Shown here piece after piece: positions 1 through 9,237 of a stretch of DNA of 64,000 nt; the first letter of the stretch is position 1, and every line of letters begins with the position of its first letter. Both the position numbers and the translations under genes were made by a program. Under the pieces are notes generated by a model that was given only the letters and a program-made list of their open reading frames with translations, had not been told where the DNA came from and did not search any database. Origin of the DNA: Hymenobacter sp. 15J16-1T3B (GTDB lineage: Bacteria > Bacteroidota > Bacteroidia > Cytophagales > Hymenobacteraceae); assembly GCF_020711235.1 (NCBI RefSeq), contig NZ_JAJFAV010000008.1:219557-283556 (forward strand). Direction: 5' to 3'.

Positions 1-1
1 T

Positions 2-622
2 AACAGCACCTTCTACCGCATCCCCCAGCCCAAAACGTTTGCGGCCTGGGCCGCTGAAACCGGCCCTGCGTTTGACTTTACCCTCAAGCTGTGGCGCGAT
101 ATTACGCACACCACCGCGCTTGCGGAGAACCTCTCCGGCGTGGTCCGCTTTCTAGAGGCAGCACGTGCGTTGGGCACCAAAAAAGGATGCCTGCTCATTC
201 AGTTTCCGCCCAGCAACACCATTCGCCAGCTGCACGCGGTCAATGCCCTCTTGACTGCGCTGGCCGCGGCAGACCCCGCCCACGAGTGGCGCAAAGCGGT
301 GGAGTTTCGCCACCCCAGCTGGTATGCCGATGATGCGTTTGAGATGCTGGACCACCACGGCGCCAGCCTCGTGCTGCACGACAAAGGGCCCGCCCGAAAC
401 GCCCAGCTCAACGAGGGAGCAGACTTTGTGTATATGCGCTTCCATGGCCCGCAGGGAAACTACCGGGAGTCCTACGAGCGCGGCTTTCTGTACGACCAAG
501 CCGAGCAGATACACGACTACCTCCACGAGGGGAAAGACGTGTATGCCTACTTCAACAACACCATGGGCGCCGCGTTTGACAATGCCCAAGACCTGTACCG
601 GCTGGTGGCTGAGCGGGCATGA
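2..622 (+). CDS. DUF72 (YecE-like) protein, 5' truncated by window edge
   Basis: The reading frame is open from base 2 and gives about 206 residues, so the start lies upstream of the window. The DUF72/YecE family is a TIM-barrel-like fold of unknown biochemical role. Recognisable family signatures are the N-terminal NSTFYRIP stretch, the segment LIQFPPS, YMRFHGPQGNYR in the middle, and YAYFNNTMGAAFDNA near the C-terminus. Base composition is GC-rich like the flanking chromosome. The last codon is followed by degenerate recombinase sequence, so this gene marks the end of intact core sequence on the left. I am confident of the family and do not assign a function. Confidence 0.85.
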   Translation, partial: NSTFYRIPQPKTFAAWAAETGPAFDFTLKLWRDITHTTALAENLSGVVRFLEAARALGTKKGCLLIQFPPSNTIRQLHAVNALLTALAAADPAHEWRKAVEFRHPSWYADDAFEMLDHHGASLVLHDKGPARNAQLNEGADFVYMRFHGPQGNYRESYERGFLYDQAEQIHDYLHEGKDVYAYFNNTMGAAFDNAQDLYRLVAERA

Positions 623-732
623 GCTGTACGACGCGCGTCTGGGGCAAGGTGGCGCTAGTTTCCAGGGCCAGGTCGTGTTGAGCCACGGCGCGGATCCGTC
701 TGGGTAAACCCTGCTTTTGCCGGTATCGTCCG

Positions 733-2150
733 TTAACGGATACGGCGGTTATTTACACCCGCTTCTCCACTAAAGAACAAGCTGATACTAACCAGAGCTT
801 GGATCTTCAAAAGAAGAAATGCTTGGTGTATGCCCAAGCTCGTGGATACACGTTTTAGAACACTTTGGCGGCACTTATGAAAGCGCCAAAAGCGATGGTC
901 GCAAGAAAATTTCTCGCATGCTGAAGTGTGTTCAGCAGAAAGCGAACCACATTAGTTGCATCATCGTCCTAAGCCCTGATCGATTCTCCCGTACGGATGG
1001 TGAGGCCATAGCCCTAAACGAAAAGCTCCGCAGTCTAGGCGTCGCTGTTGAGTTCGTTACTCAACAGACAGATACCAGTGACGATGGGACGGTTGGTTCA
1101 AAATTTTGGCTCCTTAATAAGCCACGCAGATAACCAAGTGCGCAAAGAGCGAGCAGTTATGGGCATAACTGAGCGGCTTCGCCGAGGATATTGGACGTTC
1201 AACACACCCTTAGGTTATACCAAGATTATCGAAGGCAACGAGCCAAGAATTACCATTAATGAACAGGGCTAGCTGCTACGCAAAGCATTTCTACTAAAGC
1301 TCGACAACACTCAGCTCGTTACGCGGCTTCGCAAGCGTGGCGTGAAACTATCAGAAAAGCTTCTGACGCAAACTTTTCAAAATCCGTTCTACTGTGGCCT
1401 AATCACATCAAGTTTGCAGGATGGTCAGGTAGTAGCAGGACGCCACGAAGCCATGATCAGCCCTGAGCGGTTTATGCAGCTCAACAATATGCAACAACAG
1501 CAAGAGCACAGTCACGCCCATGCGAAAGAAGTACCGCCTGTTCCGCTGAAGCACCACGTGACGTGTCACCGCTGTGGCAAACCACTTACAGGTTACCAAG
1601 CCAAGAAGAAACAGCTTTGGTATTACAAGTGCAACACCATTGGTTGTAAGCTTAACGTAAGCGCCCGCCAACTGCACAGTCCTTATCATGAGTTGCTCGG
1701 CAGCTACGACCTATCTCCACAGTTAGTGGCCCCACTGAAAGCTATAACTGTCGGTGTATTTCAGCAACTCTACCACGAAAGCGTCCAGGAGCGGAAAGCC
1801 ATTCAAGCGGCACTGAAGCAGGTGCAACAGAAGCTGGAAAAAATGGAGGAGCGGTACGCCATTGGAGAATTAGGTCGAACCACTAACGAGAAGTTCAGCC
1901 GCAAAATAATAACCTCCGACCTGCAACCGCTGGCGGTTCGATACGCTCGTTTAGGTTCTGACTTATCGAACCTCGAATCATATGTCTATTTCGCTGTCGA
2001 TATGACGACTAACTTACCGATTATGTGAAAGAAAGCTGATTTACCCACTCGACAATTACTCCAACAAATGATCCATCCAAACGGCATCGCCTTTGCTCCG
2101 AAAATTGGTCTTTATCGACCCGGGCGAGCTAACACAATCTTTAGAACAAC
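733..2150 (+). pseudogene. Decayed large serine recombinase
   Basis: Pieces of one large serine recombinase are spread over two frames. The N-terminal catalytic segment (YTRFSTKEQADTNQSLDLQK) stops at a TAG at 856-858, continues one frame over (VLSPDRFSRTDGEA, about 975-1010), returns to the first frame for the recombinase domain (RGYWTFNTPLGYTK, about 1184-1225), hits an in-frame TAG at 1270-1272, then continues with a zinc ribbon (CHRCGKPL ... CNTIGCKL, about 1564-1655) and a coiled-coil part. A TGA at 2026-2028 is followed in frame by recognisable C-terminal sequence up to about 2150. At least two frameshifts and two nonsense codons, and no start codon, make it a relic. Lower GC than its neighbours suggests it came with a mobile element. 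The exact ends are approximate. Confidence 0.85.
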
Positions 2151-2182
2151 GTCTTCATTCACAGCAAGTAACAGCAAACAAA

Positions 2183-2222
2183 AAATCGGATCTAACACGA
2201 TTACCCGTGCTAAATCCGATTT
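2183..2222. repeat. Imperfect inverted repeat after the recombinase relic
   Basis: Two 17-nt arms (2183-2199 and 2206-2222) with two mismatches and a 6-nt spacer form a hairpin just past the recombinase relic. It could be the old terminator of that gene or part of a vanished mobile-element end. The 2151-2425 stretch holds no gene I can support. Confidence 0.45.
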
Positions 2223-2425
2223 GGTGGGCCCAACAAGTGAATTATCGCACTGTTGGCGCCAGGATTTAGAAGCAATTGCGGCCTTTAGCCGCCTCGTCAA
2301 TCTCGACGATTTTACCACTTAGTGGCAGCAGGGCGTGACGTAATGAAGCCGCCAACTTTGCCCCTGCTGCGGCCGTCAAGGCCCGTGCCCCGACAGTTCC
2401 GATCAAAGACCGGAGCTGTCAGGAA

Positions 2426-3040
2426 TCAGGATTGATCCTGCTGTTTTATCTTTTTTTCGCTAAACCGGGGAAAGGCAAAATAGACGTATAACAACACCAC
2501 GGGGATGATGCTGAACGGTACGCTCCACAAACAAACGAGCAAGGCCGCCAGGTGCAACGCCGGCGCAATAGCATATTCTTTTGTCAGCAGCCGAATGAGC
2601 CGTTTATCGGTATCGTCTTCCACCAGCTCGTCCCTGCTGGTGGCGTACCACCAGGTACAGTTATACAGCAAGGTCATCATCAGCAAGGTCCCGTGGTAAA
2701 TCAGGGCGGCCGTCCGTTCGTCTGGTTTGCCGATATGACGGGCTAGCAGGCCGGTGGTGAAAGACTGCAGGGTAACAAACATCAAAAACAGAATATTCAG
2801 GATCAGCAGGTACTGATCCGTCTGCTTGAGGTATCCAAACATGTTGTGGTGGTTGGACCAGGCAATGCAGATGAACAGGAAAGATGCCGCGAAGGCCGCG
2901 TAATGGGGCCAGAGTTTTACCAGCTCCGGCAGCAAGTTCGTTTCGGGCTTCGGCAGCTCGGTGGCCAGCAAGGTGGCCGCAATAGCCAGAACGGCGTCGC
3001 TGAAATATTCGAGCCGATCCGTTGGTCGATGGTTGTGCAT
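2426..3040 (-). CDS. TMEM175-family (DUF1211) potassium channel-like membrane protein
   Basis: The 204-residue protein has several hydrophobic segments and the hallmark RxxxFSD motif of TMEM175 channels at its N-terminus (RLEYFSDAVLAIAATLL, residues 9-25). Bacterial TMEM175 proteins are tetrameric potassium-permeable channels with six helices per subunit; length and helix pattern here fit that. A Cys-Trp-rich middle (NCTWWYATSRDELVEDD) separates the two halves. It starts at ATG 3040 and is separated from the upstream minus-strand gene by a strong hairpin at 3087-3141, so it is probably transcribed alone. The family call is firm; physiological ion and role are inferred from the family. Confidence 0.85.
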   Translation of the reverse strand: MHNHRPTDRLEYFSDAVLAIAATLLATELPKPETNLLPELVKLWPHYAAFAASFLFICIAWSNHHNMFGYLKQTDQYLLILNILFLMFVTLQSFTTGLLARHIGKPDERTAALIYHGTLLMMTLLYNCTWWYATSRDELVEDDTDKRLIRLLTKEYAIAPALHLAALLVCLWSVPFSIIPVVLLYVYFAFPRFSEKKIKQQDQS

Positions 3041-3086
3041 ACGCGTTGTTCAACATGCAATAGCCTGAAAACCAAAAGCAACCAGT

Positions 3087-3141
3087 AAAACGTCGACCCC
3101 AACGGGGGCGCTGACGGCGCCCCCGTTGGGGTCGACGTTTT
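3087..3141. terminator. Perfect 25-bp hairpin, bidirectional terminator
   Basis: Arms 3087-3111 and 3117-3141 are perfect reverse complements around a 5-nt loop (TGACG), with A/T tails on both sides, so it can terminate in either direction. It sits between the stop of the gene at 3145 and the start of the channel gene at 3040. Confidence 0.8.
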
Positions 3142-3144
3142 AGG

Positions 3145-3711
3145 CTACTCCTGGTTCAACTGGCGCTTACGCCGGTTTTTCCGTTTGAGCAGCATGATAC
3201 CGGCCGTTAGGAGCAACGCCGTCGTCGCGGTATTCCGGATAAAGCCCGCGCGGTTATACTTCCATTCGGCGCGCCAGCCCCGCTCAATCCAAGGATTGGG
3301 CAGAATGCCGTGCACTAAATCATCCAACTTGCCTTGAATGGTGTCGACGCGGTCGGCCAGAATGAGCGTCATCCAGTGCGTGGCGGTGGCTTCGCTGTAC
3401 TTGTAGGCAAAGCGGCGGATGGCCCCGCTCAGGCCGATGGGCGGCGTCGAGGTGCCGAACACCCGCGTCACACCAGGCCGCTCGATGGAATGCAGAATTT
3501 CCATGTCCAGCGGCTGCTGGGGGGCCTTTTCGTAATCGAGCCGCTCGTGGTCCGCCCCGTTGCTATGCTTCATGGGGTAGGTGGGGTCGTTGTCCGGGTC
3601 GGCATCCATACCCCAGCCGGGTATCTCGGCGGCGCGAACCATGTTGCGCTGGGCGATGATGCGGTCCTGCCCCGCCGCAATGCGGTCTTCCAATGCGTTT
3701 TTCATGAGCAT
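3145..3711 (-). CDS. Uncharacterised protein with C-terminal membrane anchor, partner of the adjacent dehydrogenase
   Basis: This 188-residue protein is not one I can name. Its N-terminal part is polar, with a DPDNDPTYPMKH segment and a stretch reading TSTPPIGLSGAIRRFAYKYSE that is short, hydrophobic and amphipathic. A transmembrane helix follows near residues 160-178 (NTATTALLLTAGIMLLKRK) and the tail is strongly basic (KRKNRRKRQLNQE), suggesting the C-terminus stays in the cytoplasm. It begins 6 nt after the stop of the zinc alcohol dehydrogenase gene, so the two form an operon and may cooperate at the membrane. A second ATG lies two codons in (3705). Function unknown. Confidence 0.75.
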   Translation of the reverse strand: MLMKNALEDRIAAGQDRIIAQRNMVRAAEIPGWGMDADPDNDPTYPMKHSNGADHERLDYEKAPQQPLDMEILHSIERPGVTRVFGTSTPPIGLSGAIRRFAYKYSEATATHWMTLILADRVDTIQGKLDDLVHGILPNPWIERGWRAEWKYNRAGFIRNTATTALLLTAGIMLLKRKNRRKRQLNQE

Positions 3712-3717
3712 GAGGGG

Positions 3718-4884
3718 TTAAGCGAACGAAGCGTTGGCGCGTGACGGAATCAGCAGGGGCTTGATGATGTTGTCCAGCTTTTTGGAGAACATACGGTAGG
3801 CATCCGGTATTTCTTCCAGCGGAAACCGGTGGGTAATGATTTCCTTGGGGTTGATCCGGCCGCTCATGACGTGATCAATCAGTTTGGGTAGCAGCCGTTT
3901 CACCGAGGCCTGATTACCCCTGATAGTCAAGCCCTTGTTCATGATACTGCCGAGGGGAGCGAGGTTCCAGGGCGGACCATATACCCCGATGATGGATACG
4001 ATACCGCCTTTTTTCACGGAATTGACGGCCCAGTGAAAGGCCGTGGCCGTGCCGGCCTGCATCAACAGGCTTTTCCCGCTAATCGTTTGCCAGGCATGGC
4101 CCGACGCTTCGCAGCCCACCGCGTCGATGCACACGTCGGCGCCAAAATAATCGGTGGCCTTTTTCAGGAAGACCACCGGGTCGTTCATTTCCCGGAAGTT
4201 GTACGCCTCGGCAAACGAGAATTTGCGGGCAAACTCCAGACGGTAATCCAGTTCATCAATCACGATGACGCGGCCGGCGCCGAAAAACCAGGCAAAGCGG
4301 GCCGCCATCAGCCCGATCGGACCGGCGCCGAACACCACCACGGTGTCGCCTTTTTGGATACCGGCCTGCTCGGCCGCCTGGTAGCCGGTGGGCACCACGT
4401 CGGTCAGCAGCACGGCATTTTCCAGGTCCATGCCTTCCGGGAGAATGGTGGGGCTCACGTCGGCGTAGGGCACGCGCACGTATTCGGCCTGCCCGCCGTC
4501 GTAGCCCCCGCCGGTGTGGGCGTAGCCGAAAAAGCCACCCACGGCCGTAGCTTCCGGATTGGCCTCGTGGCAGTTGCCGTAGAGTTCCTGCTTGCAATGC
4601 GGACAGGTGCCGCAGGCAATGTTAAACGGCACCAGTACATGGTCGCCCACCTTGAGTTTTTGCACCTCGGAGCCCACGGCCTCCACGACGCCGGTAAACT
4701 CGTGGCCGAAGGTCATGCCCACCCGGGTATCGGGCACCATGCCATGATACAGGTGCAGGTCGGAGCCGCAAATCAAGGAGCGGGTGACCCTGACAATGGC
4801 ATCCATGGGATGCTTGATTTCCGGCTCGGGCCGGTTACGGTCTGCCCTTATCTGAAAGGGCCCCCGAAAATTCATGGCTAACAT
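3718..4884 (-). CDS. Zinc-dependent alcohol dehydrogenase (formaldehyde dehydrogenase-like)
   Basis: This medium-chain dehydrogenase has about 388 residues. The catalytic zinc site is visible as CGSDLHLYHG and GHEFTGVVE, the structural zinc site as CGTCPHCKQELYGNC, and the Rossmann NAD(P)-binding loop as VFGAGPIGLMAA. An inserted segment rich in glycine (GGFFGYAHTGGGYDGGQAEYVRVP) and the length place it in the glutathione-independent formaldehyde dehydrogenase-like branch; the actual substrate cannot be read from sequence. I chose ATG 4884 because it is the first ATG; a TTG at 4929 would add 15 unlikely residues and an ATG at 4875 is also possible. It is the first gene of a two-gene operon with the membrane protein downstream. 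Confidence 0.9.
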   Translation of the reverse strand: MLAMNFRGPFQIRADRNRPEPEIKHPMDAIVRVTRSLICGSDLHLYHGMVPDTRVGMTFGHEFTGVVEAVGSEVQKLKVGDHVLVPFNIACGTCPHCKQELYGNCHEANPEATAVGGFFGYAHTGGGYDGGQAEYVRVPYADVSPTILPEGMDLENAVLLTDVVPTGYQAAEQAGIQKGDTVVVFGAGPIGLMAARFAWFFGAGRVIVIDELDYRLEFARKFSFAEAYNFREMNDPVVFLKKATDYFGADVCIDAVGCEASGHAWQTISGKSLLMQAGTATAFHWAVNSVKKGGIVSIIGVYGPPWNLAPLGSIMNKGLTIRGNQASVKRLLPKLIDHVMSGRINPKEIITHRFPLEEIPDAYRMFSKKLDNIIKPLLIPSRANASFA

Positions 4885-5380
4885 AGGCGCAAGGTTTAAG
4901 GTGGACCATTCAAGGATATTCTTGAACAATTAGCGTACGCCTACCCCCAGCCAACGCTTATCCAGTTACTACTGATTTGTGTCCAGACAAACACGTAATT
5001 CGGGCTGCGTAGATTTCGCCTCGTGCGCCGCTTGGCCAGCGCGCTAGGTGTAAGCCGCAATCCGGCGTCCGCACTAGTGTCCGTCCCGCCTGGACTGATG
5101 CGCACCTGCGGCCGTCTTGACGCTAGATGGACACGGTGGAATTAAAAAGCTTGTCACCCACCGCCGCTTGAATAAAAAAGCCTTGATGCCGCGGCATCAG
5201 GACGAAGCAGGCAACGATGCTGCATCGGCCGAACCGTGCCCTTCTAAGCAGACTCAGTAATAGCAATAGTGGTCGTGGTGGACTCGATGCAGTTGAGGAC
5301 GACCATACCGCCCCTATCAGTAGCGAAACTGTTGGCACAAATCAAAAGTCCCCGTTTCCAAGTTGGAAACGGGGACTTTG
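4885..5380. other. Intergenic region without a supported gene
   Basis: Apart from the tRNA terminator at its right end, this stretch has only short open frames with unconvincing composition. It should contain the promoter of the dehydrogenase operon, but I see no clear TAnnTTTG core. Confidence 0.5.
5345..5379 (-). terminator. Hairpin terminator of the CAU tRNA
   Basis: Arms of 16 nt (5345-5360 and 5364-5379) pair perfectly around a 3-nt loop. It begins 1 nt past the 3' end of the tRNA encoded on the minus strand, so it most likely ends that transcript. Confidence 0.75.
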
Positions 5381-5454
5381 TGGGCCCAGCTGGAATCGAA
5401 CCAGCGACCTGCTGATTATGAGTCAGCTGCTCTAACCGATTGAGCTATAGGCCC
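5381..5454 (-). tRNA. tRNA with CAU anticodon (elongator Met or Ile2)
   Basis: Read on the minus strand, the sequence folds as a complete cloverleaf of 74 nt. The acceptor stem GGGCCTA pairs with TGGGCCC, the D-arm contains AGCTCAATCGGTTAGAGC, the anticodon loop is CTCATAA with anticodon CAT, and the T-arm contains GGTTCGATTCC. CCA is not encoded. A CAU anticodon can be elongator methionine or lysidine-modified isoleucine-2. The T-arm GGTCGCTGG resembles tRNA-Ile2, but I cannot decide. Confidence 0.93.
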
Positions 5455-5542
5455 GGCTAAAACCTATCCAGGGAAGGCCCACAGGTTGGTTTCGGCGGCG
5501 CAATCTACCAATTTCGCGGCGGTATTACCAAACCACCCTGCT

Positions 5543-6208
5543 ATGAACGCTGCGCATCGTTTGCCGAATCTGCTGTTTGATTTTGGCGGCGTCATCATCA
5601 ACATCGACTACAACCGCACCCTGGAAGCCATGCGGGCGCTGAGCCGGGTGGGCTCCACGATTGAGTTTACCCAAGCGGCGCAATCGGCGCTGTTCGACGA
5701 CCTGGAAACCGGCCGCATCACGCCCGACGCCTTCCGCCAAGGGCTGCGCACGCATTACGACTTGCAGCACGCCACCGACGCGGAGCTGGACGCGGCTTGG
5801 AATGCCATGCTGCTCGACCTGCCGCTGGAACGGCTGGAGTACCTGCGCGAACTGCGTCGGGAAGGCTACCAAACGGCCCTGCTCTCCAACACCAACAGCA
5901 TCCACATCGGCGTCATCAACGAGATGCTGCGGCGCGCCTACGGCTTGCAGCAGGGTATTGCCGACGTGCTGGACCGCGTGTTTTATTCTCAGGAAGTAGG
6001 CCAGCGCAAGCCGGGGCGGGAAATCTTCGAGCATGTGCTGCGCGAAATGAACTGGCGGGCCGAGGAAACCCTTTTCGTGGAGGATAGTATCCAACACATT
6101 CGCACGGCCGAGCAGTTGGGTATTCGCACCCTGTTTCTGACTCCGCCCCTGACTCTTACCGACGCCCTGCCCGCCGCTCTTCGTGCCTTTCCCAACCCTG
6201 TTTCCTAA
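5543..6208 (+). CDS. HAD superfamily (YihX-like) phosphatase
   Basis: The 221-residue protein carries the four HAD motifs: nucleophile Asp13 in LLFDFGGVI, the motif II Ser-Asn at residues 115-116 (LLSNTNS), Lys156 in GQRKPGREIF, and an acidic motif IV at 180-181 (LFVEDSIQHI). The DFGG form of motif I and the overall length match HAD-IA enzymes such as YihX, which dephosphorylate small sugar phosphates; the substrate is not determined here. ATG 5543 was chosen because the longer frame upstream overlaps the tRNA promoter region and adds no domain. Its end overlaps the next gene by 26 nt, so the two are probably translated together. Confidence 0.88.
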   Translation: MNAAHRLPNLLFDFGGVIINIDYNRTLEAMRALSRVGSTIEFTQAAQSALFDDLETGRITPDAFRQGLRTHYDLQHATDAELDAAWNAMLLDLPLERLEYLRELRREGYQTALLSNTNSIHIGVINEMLRRAYGLQQGIADVLDRVFYSQEVGQRKPGREIFEHVLREMNWRAEETLFVEDSIQHIRTAEQLGIRTLFLTPPLTLTDALPAALRAFPNPVS

Positions 6209-7397
6209 CGACAAGCCGCGGCCGACGCCGCTGCGGCCGTTTTTGCTGCGCTGGCGCCGCTACGAGCGGCCGGAGCCCCCGCTGTGGCGCACGGCGCTGC
6301 TGCACCTGGGCCTGTTTCTGCTCACGCTCGGCACCACCACACTGGCCGGCGTGATGCTCACCCGCGGCGGCATTGACTTGCTGCCCCTCGACGTGCTGCA
6401 GCTGCCGGCGGCCGAGCGCACCGCGGAGCTGCTGCGCGGGCTGCAGTTTGCCGCGCCGTTTTTGGGCGTGCTGGCCGTGCACGAATTCGGCCACTATTTC
6501 ACGGCCCGGCGCTACCGCATCCGGGTTTCGTTGCCGTATTTTCTGCCGGTGCCCTTCGGCATTGGCACGTTCGGGGCGGTAATTCGCATCCGGGAGAAGA
6601 TTTTCTCGCGGCGGGAGTTTTTCGACGTGGGCATTGCCGGGCCGCTGGCGGGTTTTGTGGTGGCCGTGCCGCTGCTGGTATACGGCTTCACCCACCTGCC
6701 GCCGCTGGAGTACCTGTTCCAGATCCATCCCGACTACCGCCCCTACGGCGGCGCCTACGCCCAGTACGTGTACCAGGGCCGGCCGGCGGGCCTGAGCTTC
6801 AGCCAACCCCTGCTTTACCAACTACTTGCCCGCTGGCTAGCCGACCCCGCCCTGCTGCCCGACGCGCACGAGTTGCTGCACTACCCGGTGCTGCTGGCCG
6901 GCTCCTTATCGTTGTTTTTCACGGCCTTGAACTTACTGCCCATCGGCCAGCTCGACGGCGGCCACATCCTCTACGGCCTGCTGGGCTTTCGGCGCTTCAA
7001 CCGCCTCTCGACGGGGCTGTTCCTGGCGTTTATGTTCTACGCCGGCCTGGGCCTGTTTACCCTCGATTCCGGGTGGCAAACCTGGCTGTACTACGGCCCC
7101 GTGTACGCGCTGTACCTGCTCACGGCCTTGTGGCGGGTGCTGCCGGGGTTTCGGCGGGTGGCGCTGCTGGCGGCGGGCGTGTGGCTGGCGCAGCTGGCGG
7201 TGGCCACGGCCGTGCCGGGCATCAGCGGCAACCCCGGCTGGCTGCTTTTCGGCCTACTGCTGGGCCGCCTGACGGGCATCTACCACCCGCCGGCGCCCGA
7301 CGAGCGGCCCCTCTCGCCCGGCCGCCGGGTGCTGGGCTGGCTGATGGTGCTCGTGTTTATTCTCTGTTTCAGCCCGGTACCCTTCGTGGAGGTGTAG
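6183..7397 (+). CDS. M50-family (site-2 protease type) membrane metallopeptidase
   Basis: This 404-residue polytopic membrane protein has the M50 zinc motif HEFGH at residues 100-104 and the second motif NLLPIGQLDGGH at about 250-261, whose Asp258 would be the third zinc ligand. Several hydrophobic helices surround both motifs. The family cleaves transmembrane substrates inside the membrane, or serves as a general membrane protease; no PDZ domain is present, so it is unlike RseP. The GTG at 6183 starts inside the preceding HAD gene, giving a 26-nt overlap and likely translational coupling. No better ATG occurs before the first helices. Confidence 0.88.
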   Translation: MPFPTLFPNDKPRPTPLRPFLLRWRRYERPEPPLWRTALLHLGLFLLTLGTTTLAGVMLTRGGIDLLPLDVLQLPAAERTAELLRGLQFAAPFLGVLAVHEFGHYFTARRYRIRVSLPYFLPVPFGIGTFGAVIRIREKIFSRREFFDVGIAGPLAGFVVAVPLLVYGFTHLPPLEYLFQIHPDYRPYGGAYAQYVYQGRPAGLSFSQPLLYQLLARWLADPALLPDAHELLHYPVLLAGSLSLFFTALNLLPIGQLDGGHILYGLLGFRRFNRLSTGLFLAFMFYAGLGLFTLDSGWQTWLYYGPVYALYLLTALWRVLPGFRRVALLAAGVWLAQLAVATAVPGISGNPGWLLFGLLLGRLTGIYHPPAPDERPLSPGRRVLGWLMVLVFILCFSPVPFVEV

Positions 7398-7435
7398 GCG
7401 CGCAACGTCTGGGCGGCGGGCGCGTACCACGGCGT

Positions 7436-7789
7436 ATGGCTACTACCGCTGCTGCTCCCGACCGCACCGCTCCCGAATACCGCTGGACGCTGGCCGCCCG
7501 CATTGCCGATCAGATGCTGGAGGCCGGCCTGAGCCACCGCGACGTCAACGAAGCCACCACGCCCGACGACGTCATCAGTCGCGGGGCGCTGCCCAAGGCC
7601 GACGCGGCCTACGTGCGCGGCCTGCAGGTGCTACCCGACGGCGACGCCCGCGACTTGTTTGTGCGCCACGCCCGCAGCAAGCCCCACGAAGACGACCCGA
7701 ACTGCTGCGACACGTTTAACTTCTTCCGCCAGCTCGTCTGGATCAACCTCTACAGCCGCCCGGAAGAAGAAGAAATCCTCCCCCACTGA
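7436..7789 (+). CDS. Conserved hypothetical protein, 117 aa
   Basis: I do not recognise a named domain. The protein is small, acidic at both ends and soluble, with a helical middle (YRWTLAARIADQMLEAGLSH) and the segment DDPNCCDTFNFFRQLVWINLY containing a Cys pair. It starts at ATG 7436, 39 nt after the protease gene, and ends with a strong hairpin, so it may be the last gene of the HAD-protease transcript. Codon use and GC match the neighbours, which supports a real gene. Confidence 0.7.
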   Translation: MATTAAAPDRTAPEYRWTLAARIADQMLEAGLSHRDVNEATTPDDVISRGALPKADAAYVRGLQVLPDGDARDLFVRHARSKPHEDDPNCCDTFNFFRQLVWINLYSRPEEEEILPH

Positions 7790-7804
7790 GCCCAATTCCA
7801 ACAC

Positions 7805-7840
7805 AAACGGCCCGCTGCACCAAGGTGCAGCGGGCCGTTT
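7805..7840. terminator. Bidirectional terminator between convergent genes
   Basis: Perfect 16-nt arms (7805-7820, 7825-7840) around a CAAG loop, with AAAC and GTTT edges, lie between the convergent hypothetical gene and pgk. Confidence 0.8.
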
Positions 7841-7858
7841 GGCGTTAAGCGAATCGGC

Positions 7859-9046
7859 TTAGCGCAGGGCGGCCACGCCGGGCAGCTCCTTGCCTTCCAT
7901 GTACTCCAGCAGGGCACCGCCGCCGGTGCTGATGTAGGACACCTGGTCGGCAAAGCCGAGCTGGTTGACGGCCGCCGCGGAGTCGCCGCCGCCGATGAGG
8001 GAGTAGGCGCCTTCGGCCGTGGCTTCGGCAATGGCGCGGGCCACGTACTCGGTGCCGAGCGAGAAGTTGCTCATTTCGAACACGCCCATCGGCCCGTTCC
8101 ACAGGATGGTTTTCGAGCCCCGGATGATTTCGGCGAACAGTTCGCGGGACTCGGGGCCGATGTCAAGGCCCATCCAGCCGGCCGGGATGTGGTGGTTGGC
8201 GGCCACGTCCACGTTGGCGTCGTTGGCGAATTTGTCGGCAATGAGGCTGTCGACGGGCAGCACCAGATTCACGCCCTTTTCTTTCGCCTTCTGAATCAGG
8301 CTCAGTGCCAGCTCCAGCTTGTCGGCTTCCAGCAGCGAGTCGCCGATTTCGCCGCCCTCGGCCTTGGCGAAGGTGAAGGCCATGCCGCCGCCGATGAGCA
8401 GGTTGTCGACCTTGTCGAGCAGCTGCTCGATGATGAGAATCTTGTCGGAAATCTTGGCCCCGCCCATGATGGCGGTGAAGGGCCGTTCGGCGTTGTTGAG
8501 CACGCGCTCGGCGTTGTCGACTTCGCTCTGCAGCAGGTAGCCGCCCACGCGGGCCTGCGGGAACGACTCGGCTACCACGGCCGTGGAGGCGTGGCGGCGG
8601 TGAGCCGTGCCGAAGGCGTCGTTCACGTACACGTCGCCGAGGCGGGCCAGGCGCTGGGCAAAGGCCGCGTCGCCTTTCTCCTCCTCGGCGTAGAAGCGCA
8701 GGTTTTCGAGCAGCAGAATCTCGCCGGGCTGCAGCGACTGGGCCAGTTGCACCGCCTCGGCGCCCACGGCGTCAGGGGCGAATTTTACCTCGCGGCCGTA
8801 CTCGTGGTTGAGCCGCCCCACGAGGTGGCGCAGGGAGTATTTGTCTTCCGGTCCGCCCTTAGGCCGGCCCAGGTGCGACATCAGAATGACGCTGCCCCCG
8901 TCGCTGAGAATCTTGTTGATGGTGCGCGTGGCGGCCCGGATGCGGGTGTCGTCGGTGATGCGGAAGTCCTTGTCGAGAGGCACGTTGAAGTCGACGCGCA
9001 CCAGGGCTTTCTTGCCGGCGAAGTTGTACTGGTCGATGGTCTGCAT
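7859..9046 (-). CDS. pgk: Phosphoglycerate kinase
   Basis: The 395-residue protein catalyses ATP formation from 1,3-bisphosphoglycerate in glycolysis. The N-terminal substrate-binding signature VRVDFNVPL is at residues 16-24, [10 protein letters not shown] follows, and the nucleotide-binding C-terminal half has [12 protein letters not shown] and the final [13 protein letters not shown] ... [10 protein letters not shown] motifs. Length is normal for a bacterial enzyme. I chose ATG 9046 (MQTIDQYNF) because it aligns with the family N-terminus; the open frame upstream adds 30 residues of no recognisable content. It is transcribed alone, away from the outer-membrane protein gene. Confidence 0.97.
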   Translation of the reverse strand: MQTIDQYNFAGKKALVRVDFNVPLDKDFRITDDTRIRAATRTINKILSDGGSVILMSHLGRPKGGPEDKYSLRHLVGRLNHEYGREVKFAPDAVGAEAVQLAQSLQPGEILLLENLRFYAEEEKGDAAFAQRLARLGDVYVNDAFGTAHRRHASTAVVAESFPQARVGGYLLQSEVDNAERVLNNAERPFTAIMGGAKISDKILIIEQLLDKVDNLLIGGGMAFTFAKAEGGEIGDSLLEADKLELALSLIQKAKEKGVNLVLPVDSLIADKFANDANVDVAANHHIPAGWMGLDIGPESRELFAEIIRGSKTILWNGPMGVFEMSNFSLGTEYVARAIAEATAEGAYSLIGGGDSAAAVNQLGFADQVSYISTGGGALLEYMEGKELPGVAALR

Positions 9047-9237
9047 GGAAGCTGACGGAAAGGGTTGGGGAACGGAAACCGCTGCCCTTATACGCAGCGG
9101 CGGCGCGTAGTTCGGCCTTTTTCGCGCCGTATGCAAGCTATGGCCGGCTGGGCTCGTTTGGCAGATGCCATTCGGCGGCGCTTTCTTTCCAGCGGTTTAT
9201 CCGGGCTACCTTGCGGCATATATTCCTTTGCTATTGC

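Noticed and set aside
2068..2322. Separate 84-aa gene after the recombinase
   Set aside because: It is in the same frame as the recombinase relic and its first part reads as the recombinase C-terminus; it continues the pseudogene.
4033..4881. 282-aa plus-strand frame opposite the alcohol dehydrogenase
   Set aside because: The minus strand carries all zinc and NAD motifs; this frame is antisense and His/Gly-rich.
5123..5338. Short minus-strand ORF before the CAU tRNA
   Set aside because: Low-complexity Leu/Ser/Arg-rich translation with no support, in a non-coding gap.
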